Positions 24,548 through 35,792 of a DNA stretch of 64,000 nt are shown piece after piece. Each line of letters begins with the position of its first letter. The stretch's first letter is position 1. This DNA is from Streptomyces sp. NBC_00461 (GTDB lineage Bacteria; Actinomycetota; Actinomycetes; Streptomycetales; Streptomycetaceae), in assembly GCF_036013935.1 (NCBI RefSeq), contig NZ_CP107902.1, forward strand, positions 4,435,001 to 4,499,000, written 5' to 3'. Made by a program: the position numbers and the translations under genes. The notes under the pieces were generated by a model. It did no database searches and was not told the origin of the DNA. It saw only the letters and a program-made list of their open reading frames with translations.

Positions 24548-27475
24548 AGCCCCCTCCAGCCCTTCCGCCAGGATCTCCGCGAGATGCCGCCCCCGCACCC
24601 CGCCCAGTTGCTCCAGCTGCGTCCGGCAGGAGAAGCCGTCCGCCAGGACCACCGCCGCGTCGGGTGCTTCGCGCACCGCCGGCAGCAGCTGGTCCTCCGC
24701 GCACGCCGCCGAGACCTCGTAGTGGCCCTTCTCGAAGCCGAAGTTGCCCGCCAGACCGCAGCACCCTCCCGCCAACTCCCCGGTGAGGCCCGCCGCTTCG
24801 CGCAGACGGTGGTCGGCGTCGTCGCCGAGGACCGCGTGCTGGTGGCAGTGGGTCTGGCCGGTGACCGGGCGGTCCAGGCGGGGCGGGGCCCAGTCGGGGG
24901 CCAGCCGCTCCAGGGCTTCCGCGAAGGTGAGGACGCTCGCGGCGAGACGGGCGGCGCGGGGGTCGTCGGAGAGGAGTTCCGGCAGGTCGGTGCGGAGGGC
25001 GGCGGCACAGCTCGGTTCCAGGACGACGAGGCGCGGCCCGCCGTCTCCGGCCGCATCGGGCCCGAGGAGCGGATCCAGCAGGTCGAGCGTGCGGCGCAAC
25101 ACCTCGCGGGCGCGGTCCAGTTGGCCCGTCGACAGATAGGTCAGTCCGCAGCAGACGCGCTCCCGGCGGGCCGTGAGGTGCCGGAGGGCGTACGGCGTGC
25201 TGCCGTCCTCGTCCGTCTCCGTGACGTACCCGGCCGTCCTGGGGATGAGGACCGGCGCCAGTCCGGCCGCCTCCAGGACCCGCACGGCCGCCTTCCCCAC
25301 CTCCGGCGAGAGGTGCTCCGTGAAGGTGTCCGGCCACAGAAAGACGTGCGGGCCGGACGTCTTCTCCTCGTACTCCGGCCCCGTCTGCCGGATCATCCGC
25401 CGAGCCTGCGCCCTGGCCCGACGCCCGTACCACCGGCTGAACGTCTCCCCCGCCACCCGCGGGATCCGCCGCTCGGACGCGATCCCGCCGAGCCGCTTGG
25501 CGAGCGCCGCCAACGGTCCGACAGAAGCGAGGGCGTTGACCAGCCACGCCGTGCGGGTACGCTCCACCAGCCGCAGCCATCTCGGCAGCCATCCCATGCT
25601 GTAGTGCGCGGCCGGGCGGCGGCGCCCCTCGTAGTGGTGGTGCAGGAACTCCGCCTTGTACGTGGCCATGTCGACCCCGACCGGACAGTCCGAGCGGCAC
25701 CCCTTGCAGGACAGGCACAGGTCCAGCGCGTCCCGCACCTCCGTCGACCGCCAGCCGTCGGTCACCAGCTCGCCCGCGAGCATCTCGTGCAGCAGCCGGG
25801 CACGCCCGCGCGTGGAGTGTTCCTCCTCGCCGGTCGCCCGGAAGGACGGGCACATGACGGACGAGCCCGCGGCAGCCGTCGTACGGCACTTCGCGACCCC
25901 CACGCACCGCCGCACCGCGGCCGAGAAGTTGCCGCCGTCGGCCGGGTATCCGAAGGCCACGTCGACGGGTTCGCGTGGCAGGACGGAGAAGCGGAGGTTC
26001 GCGTCGAGCGGGGCCGGGCGGACCAGCATGCCGGGGTTGAGGAGGTCGTCCGGGTCCCAGACGCCCTTCACCCGCTCGAAGAGGCCCACCATCCCCGCGC
26101 CGTACATCTTCGACAGCAGTTCGGCCCGCGCCTGCCCGTCCCCGTGCTCCCCGGACAGTGAGCCGCCGTGTGCGACGACGAGTTCGGCGAGCTCCTCCGA
26201 GAACCGCCGGAAACGGCCGACCCCCGCCGCGCTCAACAGGTCGAAGTCGATACGGACGTGAATGCAGCCGTCCCCGAAATGCCCGTACGGAGTGCCGCGC
26301 AGCCCGTGTGCGGTGAGCAGCCCGCGGAATTCGCGCAGATACCCGCCGAGCCTGGCGGGCGGCACCGCGCAGTCCTCCCACCCCGGCCAGGCCTCGCTAC
26401 CGTCCGGCATCCGCGTCGCCGTACCGCTCGCGTCCTCCCTGATCCGCCACAACGCCCGCTGCCCGCCCGGATCGGTGACCACGAGGGAGTCGACGACATC
26501 GGCGGCCCGCACGATCGCCTCCGCACGCGCGCGTGCCGCCCCCTCCGACTCGCCGCCCGTCTCCACGAACAGCCAGGCCCCGCACCGCGGCAGCCCCGCC
26601 GCGGACGCGGGCGGCACCAGGTCCGCCGCCATCCCCTCCACGGTGAGCGGCCCGTACGGCAGCAGCCCGGCCGCGGCCTCGGCGGCGGCACTCTCGTCGG
26701 CGTACGCCAGAACGGCCAGCGCACGCGCGCGCGGCGCCTCGACGAGCCGCAGGACCGCTTCGGTCAGCACGCCGAGTGTGCCCTCGGAACCGCAGAAGGA
26801 ACGGGCGACGTCCGCGCCCCTCTCGGGCAGCAGCGCGTCCACCGCATAGCCGGAGATACGGCGGGGCAGCTCCGGGAACCCGGTGCGCAGCCGCGCCAAC
26901 TCCCCCTCCACCAAGCCCCGCAGGCCCTGCGGCGCCCCGGCCCACCCCTGCCCGGGGCTGAGCCGCTCCCCGCGCGCGGTGATCACTTCCAGCGCCCGCA
27001 CGCTGTCCGCCGTGGTCCCCCAGGCCACCGAATGCGAGCCGCACGAGTTGTTCCCGATCATCCCGCCGAGCGTGCACCGGCTGTGCGTGGAGGGGTCGGG
27101 CCCGAACCGGAGCCCGTGCGGCGCGGCGGCTTCCTGCAGCCGGTCGAGGACGAGCCCGGGCTGGACGACGGCGGTCCGCGCCTCCGGGTCGATCGACACC
27201 AGGCGGTTCATGTGCCGGGTGAAGTCGAGCACGACGCCGATGCCGGTGGCCTGCCCCGCGATGGACGTACCGCCCCCGCGGGCGACGACGGGCACGCCGT
27301 GCTCCCGGCACACGGCCAGCGCGGCGGCCACGTCATCGGCGTCCCGAGGCGCGACGACCCCCTGCGGGACCCGCCGGTAGTTGGACGCGTCCATGGTCAT
27401 CAGCGCCCGGGAGGCGACGTCAAACCGCACCTCACCCCGGACGACCTCGCGCAAACGTGCCTCGAGATCCGTCAT
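24545..27475 (-). CDS. FAD-linked oxidase / Fe-S protein, D-lactate dehydrogenase type
   Basis: A 976-residue protein that likely oxidises a 2-hydroxyacid such as D-lactate and passes electrons to the respiratory chain. Residues about 30-210 form the FAD-binding PCMH domain (ARGGGTSIAGQATG, GGMIGNNSCGSHS). The FAD-oxidase C domain follows (to about 500; SGEHGDGQ), then a 4Fe-4S region (CLSCKGCRSDCPVG) and two CCG domains (CCGLTY, CCGLAGNFG). The ATG at 27475 gives the family start. It ends in GLEGA, the first unit of a repeat that continues out of frame. Confidence 0.9.
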   Translation of the reverse strand: MTDLEARLREVVRGEVRFDVASRALMTMDASNYRRVPQGVVAPRDADDVAAALAVCREHGVPVVARGGGTSIAGQATGIGVVLDFTRHMNRLVSIDPEARTAVVQPGLVLDRLQEAAAPHGLRFGPDPSTHSRCTLGGMIGNNSCGSHSVAWGTTADSVRALEVITARGERLSPGQGWAGAPQGLRGLVEGELARLRTGFPELPRRISGYAVDALLPERGADVARSFCGSEGTLGVLTEAVLRLVEAPRARALAVLAYADESAAAEAAAGLLPYGPLTVEGMAADLVPPASAAGLPRCGAWLFVETGGESEGAARARAEAIVRAADVVDSLVVTDPGGQRALWRIREDASGTATRMPDGSEAWPGWEDCAVPPARLGGYLREFRGLLTAHGLRGTPYGHFGDGCIHVRIDFDLLSAAGVGRFRRFSEELAELVVAHGGSLSGEHGDGQARAELLSKMYGAGMVGLFERVKGVWDPDDLLNPGMLVRPAPLDANLRFSVLPREPVDVAFGYPADGGNFSAAVRRCVGVAKCRTTAAAGSSVMCPSFRATGEEEHSTRGRARLLHEMLAGELVTDGWRSTEVRDALDLCLSCKGCRSDCPVGVDMATYKAEFLHHHYEGRRRPAAHYSMGWLPRWLRLVERTRTAWLVNALASVGPLAALAKRLGGIASERRIPRVAGETFSRWYGRRARAQARRMIRQTGPEYEEKTSGPHVFLWPDTFTEHLSPEVGKAAVRVLEAAGLAPVLIPRTAGYVTETDEDGSTPYALRHLTARRERVCCGLTYLSTGQLDRAREVLRRTLDLLDPLLGPDAAGDGGPRLVVLEPSCAAALRTDLPELLSDDPRAARLAASVLTFAEALERLAPDWAPPRLDRPVTGQTHCHQHAVLGDDADHRLREAAGLTGELAGGCCGLAGNFGFEKGHYEVSAACAEDQLLPAVREAPDAAVVLADGFSCRTQLEQLGGVRGRHLAEILAEGLEGA

Positions 27476-27550
27476 GGGTCCAGCCAACCAGCCGATGGTC
27501 GGCACCCTCCAGCCGCCGACCGGAGCAATTGAGCCGACGGTCCGGGCATT

Positions 27551-27650
27551 CCAGCCCGTCCGGCGTTTGAGGACGAGGCCGTTCAGGCCGAGCGGGGGTC
27601 TGGGGGCGGCGGCCCCCAGGGACGGCGGGCGGCAGCCCCCAGGGACGCCC
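27551..27650. repeat. Dispersed intergenic repeat, family B copy 1
   Basis: It contains the phrase CCCGTCCGGCGTTTGAGGAC followed by a GC hairpin of the type GGGGGC/GCCCCC. The same phrase is at 52822-52965 and 60429-60606. It lies in the gap between the oxidase and serC. Confidence 0.7.
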
Positions 27651-27681
27651 ACCGAGACACGCGTCTCACCCGACGGACGAG

Positions 27682-28838
<1,157 letters not shown>

Positions 28839-28895
28839 CTCCAGGTTCCAACCCACCTCCGCCTCGTCAAACCTCGTAGATCCGCAGCTTGTTGC

Positions 28896-28920
28896 AGGGC
28901 CCTGTCGGTGACAGGGCCCT
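28896..28920 (+). terminator. serC terminator hairpin
   Basis: A perfect 11-bp stem, AGGGCCCTGTC with its complement, encloses a GGT loop. It lies 57 bp after the serC stop and just upstream of the next gene. Confidence 0.85.
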
Positions 28921-28942
28921 CACCATTGGGTACGGCCGTGGC

Positions 28943-29425
28943 ATGAACAGACCGATACCGGGCACCGTGCAGGTTGCGGTGCGCCACATCCTCAGCGACA
29001 AGACGACGGGCGTCTTCACCCGGACCCGCCGGATCACCTGGCGTGACAGCCACTACCGGGTGCGCCGGCCGAAGTCGGGCAAGCAGACCGTGGAGCTGAC
29101 CTGCCCCGTGTGCGACGCCTCGCTGCTGGCCGAGGTCCGCGACGAGGCGCGTACCCGCCGGACCGCCACGATCCTGCTGGTCCTGGCCGCCCTGAGCCTG
29201 ATCGTCTTCTTCCTGGCATTCGGTTACGCCATCCACGAGGGCGGCAAGACCCTCCCCGAGGGCCAGTCGCTCCCGACCCTGTTCCCTGTCAGCGTCGTCT
29301 CGGTCTTCGTCACGTTCGTCGCCGCACCCGTGCTCTTCCTCCAGGGCCGCCGCTACAACGGCGTCAGCATGCTCGACGCCCCCAAACCACGCCGGCTCCA
29401 CGGCGTCATGCCGGTCCGCGGCTGA
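28943..29425 (+). CDS. Two-helix membrane protein with N-terminal CPVC motif
   Basis: A 160-residue protein of unknown function. The N-terminal half is basic, with one CPVCD motif (residue about 55) that could be half of a zinc ribbon. Two transmembrane helices follow (about 75-100 and 113-138), then a short cytoplasmic tail. The ATG at 28943 was chosen because it follows the serC terminator closely and gives a sensible protein. It stands alone between serC and the convergent cellulase. Confidence 0.7.
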   Translation: MNRPIPGTVQVAVRHILSDKTTGVFTRTRRITWRDSHYRVRRPKSGKQTVELTCPVCDASLLAEVRDEARTRRTATILLVLAALSLIVFFLAFGYAIHEGGKTLPEGQSLPTLFPVSVVSVFVTFVAAPVLFLQGRRYNGVSMLDAPKPRRLHGVMPVRG

Positions 29426-29512
29426 GCGTCCGACAGGCGGCTGAGCATCCGATGCGCGGCTGAGCATCTGATCGCCGACGAGGGCGCCCGGTGAGTACCG
29501 GGCGCCCGCTGC

Positions 29513-31129
<1,617 letters not shown>

Positions 31130-31191
31130 TCAAGACAAAAGGCGATGGACGTCGAGGCTGAGCTTCCGGACCGTGCGCCAGCCACAGGGCC

Positions 31192-31360
31192 CTAGTGCCG
31201 CGGCAGGGAACGTTTGCCCGTCAAGGAGCGGCGTCCGGTGCGTGCTCTCGGCGTGCCGGCCGGAAGTCCTCGTACTGGACGTACTTGGGCTTTCGGCCGG
31301 TGCGGTGAGAGTGCGTGCCGGGCGTCGCGACGGGGCGAACGTTGCCTGTTGCGGCACTAG
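31192..31360. mobile_element. MITE-like element, copy 2 (23-bp terminal inverted repeats)
   Basis: A 169-bp element has terminal inverted repeats starting CTAGTGCCGC (31192-31214 and 31338-31360, three mismatches). The interior shares long phrases with the element at 10418-10670 (CGTACTTGGGCTTTCGG, GTGCCGGGCGTCGCG), although the ends differ. Its right end carries the stop codon of the neighbouring leftward gene. It is non-coding and has no transposase. Confidence 0.8.
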
Positions 31361-32367
31361 TTACGGCGCAGCAGCCGCCGGAACCCGAACACCACCGCCG
31401 CCGCGACCGCCACGGCGAGGGCGCCGACCTTGAGGGTGCCGCCCGCGCCACCGCCCGAAGCGCCCGAAGCGCTCGAACTGCCGCTTCCCGACGGAGACTT
31501 GGAGCCGCTGCCACTGCCGCCGCCCGGCGGGTCCTCCGCCTGCACGGGGCTGTCGTTGCCCTCGCTGCCGTACATGAGCTTCGAACCGTCGGCGGAGTAG
31601 GTGACGGACTCGCCCTGACCCTGCAGGGGCACGTCCAGCCGGCCCTTGCGCTTGATCTTCCCGCCGTTCCAGTCGTAGTAGATCCCGCCGAAGTAGCCGC
31701 GGACGGCGAGCTGTTCGCCGTTCGGGGAGATGGCGGCGTCGGTGGCCCAGAGGTCGACGGCGGCGACGGGCTTGAAGATGTTGGTCCCGGAGGCAGAGAG
31801 CTTCGCCGGGCCCTCGTACAGGTGCCCGCCGTCCTCGTTCTTGTCGATGATGTACGGGCGCCCGGTCTTCGGATCGACGACGAGCGACTCGGCGTTGCGG
31901 GCCCCGTCCGCGTACTTGACGATGTACTGCGTGGCCCGGACCGTCTGGTCGACCAGCTTCTTCGGCTCGGGCAGCTGGTAGATCCAGACGTACGGCCACT
32001 TGCCGCCGAGGTTGTCGCCGATGTCGCCGACGTAGATCTGGTGGTCGGGGCCGATGGAGATGGCCTCGACGTCCCGCGGCGCACCGATGCCACTGAGGGT
32101 GATCCGGGCGACCGTCCTGCCGGTGCTGCTGTCGACGGCATAGATGTACGGCCCATCGGCGCTGTCGTTGTGGGTCCAGTAGATGCCGGGGTGGAGGCGG
32201 GACGCGGCGAGTCCGCTGGACTCGGTGATGTGCGGGTCCTTGATCGTGAACCCCTGGTCGCCCTTGCCGTCACCGTCGGAGGCGGAGGCAGGCGCGGCGG
32301 TGGAGACTGGTAGGGCGAAGGCGCCCACGAGCAGGACCCCGGCAAGGACAGCGAACGGTCGGCGCAT
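31357..32367 (-). CDS. Secreted, C-terminally membrane-anchored beta-propeller-like protein
   Basis: A 336-residue exported protein. A signal peptide (about 1-30) precedes an extracellular domain with repeated strand-rich units (YIYAVDSSTGR, IYVGDIGDNLGG, ISPNGEQLAVRG, YSADGSKLMYG) that resemble a TolB/WD-type propeller. A Ser/Gly-rich linker (about 280-305) leads to a transmembrane helix (about 310-328) and a basic tail ending RRLLRRN, so it stays on the cell surface. The TAG stop lies inside the MITE-like end. Its function is unknown; a relative of phytase- or esterase-like propellers is possible. Confidence 0.75.
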   Translation of the reverse strand: MRRPFAVLAGVLLVGAFALPVSTAAPASASDGDGKGDQGFTIKDPHITESSGLAASRLHPGIYWTHNDSADGPYIYAVDSSTGRTVARITLSGIGAPRDVEAISIGPDHQIYVGDIGDNLGGKWPYVWIYQLPEPKKLVDQTVRATQYIVKYADGARNAESLVVDPKTGRPYIIDKNEDGGHLYEGPAKLSASGTNIFKPVAAVDLWATDAAISPNGEQLAVRGYFGGIYYDWNGGKIKRKGRLDVPLQGQGESVTYSADGSKLMYGSEGNDSPVQAEDPPGGGSGSGSKSPSGSGSSSASGASGGGAGGTLKVGALAVAVAAAVVFGFRRLLRRN

Positions 32368-32485
32368 GACCCCAAGCCTGCCATCCCCGCCCGCCGTTCG
32401 ACGGCGAGGCGCAGGGAGGGGCGCGTGGCAGGCCTCACATCCCACCCGTCCCTTTGATCCCTCGCCGATCGTCCATCATGAGCGG

Positions 32486-33160
32486 ATGCTCAGGTTCATG
32501 CCGGTCGGCGACTCCATGACGATCGGAAGCGCGGGAGAACACACCTGGCGTTACCGCATGTGGCGGCATCTGCGCGACACGTACGACGGCCCGTTCGCCC
32601 TCGTCGGCCCGCGCGAGACGCTGCACGACAAGGCGACGGACGCGCCGACGTCGTACGAGTACGCCGATCCCGACTTCCCGTGTGCCCACCTGGCCGGCTG
32701 GGGCGAGGGCTGGCAGCACATGGTTCCGCTGATCGGCGAGGCGGTGCGCTCCTCGCGCGCGGACGTCCTCCTGGTCTCGCTGGGCCTGATCGACCTGGGC
32801 TTCTACACGAACGCGGAACAGACGGGGGAGAACGTGCGCCGGTTCGTCGAGGAGGCGCGGGCGGCCCGGCCCGGCGTACGCATGGTCATGCTGCCGGTGA
32901 TCCCGAACGTCCGCGCCGCCGACGACGCCCCCTTCGGGGCCCAGGTCACCCTCTTCAACGAGTTGCTCGGGAAGACGGTCGCCGACCTGGACGAGCCCCG
33001 CTCACCACTCCTCCTGGCCTCACCCCCGCAGTCGTACGACGTCAACCTCGACACGTACGACGGCACCCACCCGAACGCGAGCGGCGAGCACAAGATCGCG
33101 GCGGCTTTCGCGGACGCGATGCACCAGGCGTGGGACATGGGCGGGCCCTACGAGGCCTGA
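32486..33160 (+). CDS. SGNH/GDSL-type hydrolase, block III Asn missing
   Basis: A 224-residue cytoplasmic SGNH-fold protein, related to lysophospholipase/acylhydrolases. Block I is MPVGDSMTIG with the nucleophile Ser, and block V is DGTHPNASG with the Asp-His pair. Block III, normally G-x-N-D, reads GLIDLG, so the oxyanion-hole Asn is replaced by Ile. The ATG at 32486 is next to the domain start and no signal peptide follows. The 3' end overlaps a decayed gene on the other strand. Confidence 0.8.
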   Translation: MLRFMPVGDSMTIGSAGEHTWRYRMWRHLRDTYDGPFALVGPRETLHDKATDAPTSYEYADPDFPCAHLAGWGEGWQHMVPLIGEAVRSSRADVLLVSLGLIDLGFYTNAEQTGENVRRFVEEARAARPGVRMVMLPVIPNVRAADDAPFGAQVTLFNELLGKTVADLDEPRSPLLLASPPQSYDVNLDTYDGTHPNASGEHKIAAAFADAMHQAWDMGGPYEA

Positions 33161-33349
33161 GCCTCCTCGATGGCCCGGACGAGGAAGCCGGAGGCGGACC
33201 CCGGGCAGCAGATCGTCCCAGTGCTCCTGCTCCTCCCCGAGGAAGACGTCACGCGCGCGTGCCATCAGGGGCCGGTGCTCGGCGGGCAGCCGTTCGAGCG
33301 CCCAGTCGGCGGCGGCGTCCTTGGAACGGATGTCGCCCGTGGCGAGAGG
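33148..33349 (-). pseudogene. Remnant of an AadA/DUF4111 aminoglycoside adenylyltransferase-like gene
   Basis: Only the C-terminal part is recognisable: the phrases IRSKDAAADWALERLP and ARARDVFLGEEQEHWDDLLP, then, one base out of frame, FLVRAIEEAQAS and a stop. The start, the nucleotidyltransferase domain and the frame are all lost. The 5' boundary abuts a 35-bp tandem duplication. Confidence 0.75.
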
Positions 33350-33418
33350 GTGACTTGGTCACCGTGCGTATCGTTGTACGGCCGGTGACTTGGTCACCGT
33401 GCGTATCGTTGTACGGCG
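33349..33418. repeat. 35-bp tandem duplication with palindromes
   Basis: Two copies of a 35-bp unit (33349-33383 and 33384-33418, almost identical) each carry the inverted repeat GGTGAC-TTG-GTCACC followed by CGTGCGTATCGTTGTACGG. They lie 42 bp before the Uma2 gene and could be operators or a promoter array. Confidence 0.8.
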
Positions 33419-33459
33419 CGGCTGCACCTGTTCGTGGGCAGCCGGGGAGGAGCGCCACG

Positions 33460-34050
33460 ATGACCGTCCTGGAAGACAGGATCGACATGGCCGACGCCGA
33501 CGCCAACACCGAGCGCCTGGACGAGTGGTTCAAGCGCCTTGAGCGGATGCCCGTCCCCGAAGGATTCAGGGTCGAGATCGTCGAGGGCAACGTTCATATG
33601 ACGCCGCAGCGGGACACTCACTGGAGCATCATCTTCCGCATCGCGGGGGCAGTCGCGGCGAAGTTCGGGATGGACAAATTGTTCTCGGACGTCCGGATCG
33701 ACTTCCCGGGCCACGAGAACGGCTTCTGCCCGGACGTCGCCCTGCTCAAGGACTCGGCGAAGAAGGACGGCAAAGGCCACTGGCGGTACCAGGACGTCGA
33801 GTTCGTGGCCGAGGTCATCTCGAAGGGGACGGCTGCCAACGACTACGGCCCGAAGAAACTCGCCTACGCCGAGGCAGAGGTCCCCCTCTACATCATCGCC
33901 GATCCCTATCAGGGCCGCTGCTACGTCTACACCGACCCCAAGGACGGCGACTACGAGAGCCGGACTCCTGTGGACTTCGGCACCGACATCGACCTGACCG
34001 GCACCGTCGTCGACCTCGTCCTCAAGACCGACACCTTCCCCCGCGACTGA
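33460..34050 (+). CDS. Uma2 family (DUF820) endonuclease-like protein
   Basis: A 196-residue protein with a restriction-endonuclease-like (PD-(D/E)XK) fold. Visible elements are the early Glu region (FRVEIVEGNVHMTP), the FCPDVALLKD strand and the FVAEVISKGTAANDYGPKKLAYAEAEVPLYIIADP core that holds the metal-binding residues. The family is abundant in Streptomyces and its targets are unknown. The ATG at 33460 follows GGGGAGG. It sits in a patch with gene remnants and a VapBC pair. Confidence 0.88.
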   Translation: MTVLEDRIDMADADANTERLDEWFKRLERMPVPEGFRVEIVEGNVHMTPQRDTHWSIIFRIAGAVAAKFGMDKLFSDVRIDFPGHENGFCPDVALLKDSAKKDGKGHWRYQDVEFVAEVISKGTAANDYGPKKLAYAEAEVPLYIIADPYQGRCYVYTDPKDGDYESRTPVDFGTDIDLTGTVVDLVLKTDTFPRD

Positions 34051-34060
34051 CACCGCCCCC

Positions 34061-34230
34061 TCAGAACCCCACGTCGGCCGCCCGATACGTCGGCGGTCGC
34101 CGTACCCCGCTCGCCCGCTCGTACGCGTACGCCAGCCGCAGCAGCGTGGGTTCGCTCCATGCCGTGCCCATGAAGGGCGTGGCCGCCGCGACGGTGCCGA
34201 GCGCGAGCACGCCCCGGCCGGTGGTACGCC
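34061..34230 (-). pseudogene. C-terminal remnant of an amidase gene
   Basis: The reading TPFMGTAWSEPTLLRLAYAY plus ERASGVRRPPTYRA is the C-terminal end of amidase-signature enzymes. The catalytic domain is missing, and the preceding residues are unrelated. An open frame of 123 codons covers it but has no family start. Confidence 0.7.
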
Positions 34231-34425
34231 CCCGCTCCTGGCCCTCCGTCTCCATGTCTGTCATATGTTTCGTGTCTTTCATGTACGTCGACGCTATAGA
34301 TGCCGTCGGCGTAACTCGCCCCGACTGACCCCCTGTTCCGCACGGGCGGCACCCCCAGCACGGCACCGGGGGACAGCCCGAAATCGCCCGGCGCCAACAC
34401 GAGTCGGCTGACAGAATCCGTTCAC

Positions 34426-35079
34426 ATGGCACTCATTCACCACACCACGCTCAAGCCGACCAAGCTGGAACTGCTCAGCACCTGGCTGCCCACCCGCCCC
34501 TGGTACCAAGGTGACGCGGGCGCACCGGAGTTGACCAAGGCAGGCGGCTTCCGACTGGACGACCCGGAGGGCGAGGTCGGCATCGAGTTCATGGTCGCCA
34601 CCGACACCTCGGGCTCCGCCCCGGCCGCCTACCTGGTGCCGCTCACCTACCGCGCGGCCCCGCTCGACGGCGCGGAACACGCCCTCGTCGGCACCATGGA
34701 GCACGGCGTGCTCGGAAAGCGCTGGGCCTACGACGGCTGCCACGACCCGGTGCTGCTCGCGCAGCTCCTTGCCCTGATCGAGGGCCGGGCCCAGGCGCAG
34801 GCCCAGAGCCTCACCGACACCCCCGACCACGAGGTCACCCACTCCTATACCGGTGACTCCACCACCCTCGAAAGCCCCCTCTCCGCAGCCACGGACACCG
34901 CCGACGCCACCGAACTCCGCACGGCAGACGGCAAGTTGCTCCGCCTGCACCGGGTCCTTGATCCCGCACCGCTTCCGCCGGAGGGAGTGCTCGGCCATGT
35001 CGCCGGAGCGTGGCAGGCGGCGGACGACAGCCGCGCCCGGGCCGTGTTCGTCACCCTGCACGCCACCTCTCGCAGCTGA
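34426..35079 (+). CDS. Maltokinase N-terminal cap-like domain protein
   Basis: A 217-residue protein similar to the stand-alone 'maltokinase N-terminal cap-like' proteins of Streptomyces. It keeps the phrases LELLSTWLPTRPWYQG, EVGIEFMVATD and YLVPLTYRAAPLDGAEHALVGT. It lacks the kinase domain that this cap normally sits on, so it probably binds a sugar, a partner or nothing catalytic. The ATG at 34426 gives the full domain. No partner kinase is nearby. Confidence 0.8.
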   Translation: MALIHHTTLKPTKLELLSTWLPTRPWYQGDAGAPELTKAGGFRLDDPEGEVGIEFMVATDTSGSAPAAYLVPLTYRAAPLDGAEHALVGTMEHGVLGKRWAYDGCHDPVLLAQLLALIEGRAQAQAQSLTDTPDHEVTHSYTGDSTTLESPLSAATDTADATELRTADGKLLRLHRVLDPAPLPPEGVLGHVAGAWQAADDSRARAVFVTLHATSRS

Positions 35080-35103
35080 AGACCGCCGCCCCACACGGCC
35101 GCG

Positions 35104-35133
35104 TGATATCAATCAAACGAAAAATTGATATCA
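35104..35133. promoter_or_regulatory. VapBC operator: TGATATCAAT/ATTGATATCA palindrome
   Basis: A perfect 10-bp inverted repeat with a 10-bp A-rich spacer, 31 bp before the antitoxin start. It is strikingly AT-rich for this genome. Such sites bind VapB or VapBC for autorepression. Confidence 0.8.
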
Positions 35134-35163
35134 TTTCCCGAGGTGGACCCCAGGGAGGCTCTC

Positions 35164-35379
35164 ATGGCACGAACAGTCATCGACATCGACGACGAGAAGC
35201 TGGCCGAGGCCGCTGAGATCTTCGGGACGACCACCAAGGTCGCCACCGTGAACGCGGCTCTCGAAGACGCCATCAAGCGTCGGAAGCGCGCGTCGTTCCT
35301 GAGCTGGCTGGCGGAAGGCGGACTGCCCGACCTCACCGGGCCCGTGGAGACACCGGCCGACTCTCAGGGCGCAGCGTGA
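35164..35379 (+). CDS. VapB-type antitoxin
   Basis: A 71-residue antitoxin. The N-terminal ribbon-helix-helix segment (MARTVIDIDDEKLAEAAEIFG) binds the operator, and the C-terminal part would neutralise the toxin. The ATG at 35164 follows GGGAGG. The last four bases overlap the toxin start as GTGA, the usual arrangement for a coupled toxin-antitoxin pair. This is the VapB group in which the family motif GTTTKVATVNAAL follows the ribbon. Confidence 0.9.
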   Translation: MARTVIDIDDEKLAEAAEIFGTTTKVATVNAALEDAIKRRKRASFLSWLAEGGLPDLTGPVETPADSQGAA

Positions 35380-35792
35380 CCGACCTGTACCTGATCGACA
35401 AATCGGCGCTGGCCCGCTATCCGAAGCCCGCGGTCCGCGCCGTCATCGACCCGCTGCACAACGCCGGGCTGCTCGCGGTGTGCGGCGCGGTCGAACTTGA
35501 AGTACTGCACAGCGCACGGTCCAAAGCAGACGCCGAACGGATCCGCGACGAGATGCGCGGCTTCGACTGGCTGACGACGCCGGACGAGGCCTGGGATCGC
35601 GCACTGGAAGTCCAGAGCCTCCTCATCGGCGGTGGCAACTGGAAGGCACTCTCGGTCTCCGACCTGATCATCGCGGCGACGGCCGAACGACACGATGCCG
35701 TCGTCCTGCACTACGACGGCGACTTCGACATGATCGCTTCGGTCACCGGGCAGCCTATGGCTTGGGTGGCACCAGCGGGCACGGCCGACTGA
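35376..35792 (+). CDS. VapC-type PIN-domain toxin
   Basis: A 138-residue ribonuclease toxin with an intact PIN active site: Asp8 in YLIDKS, Glu in AVELEVL, Asp in SVSDLIIAA and the final Asp residues in HYDGDFDMIA. VapC toxins cleave structured RNA such as tRNA or rRNA and slow growth when unbound. The GTG at 35376 is coupled to the antitoxin. The 3' end overlaps the convergent small gene by 38 bases. Confidence 0.92.
   Translation: MTDLYLIDKSALARYPKPAVRAVIDPLHNAGLLAVCGAVELEVLHSARSKADAERIRDEMRGFDWLTTPDEAWDRALEVQSLLIGGGNWKALSVSDLIIAATAERHDAVVLHYDGDFDMIASVTGQPMAWVAPAGTAD

Noticed and set aside
24447..26381. Second long minus-strand frame within the oxidase gene
   Set aside because: It overlaps the oxidase in another frame and has shadow composition. 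Only its last part, the pentapeptide repeat, was kept as a finding.
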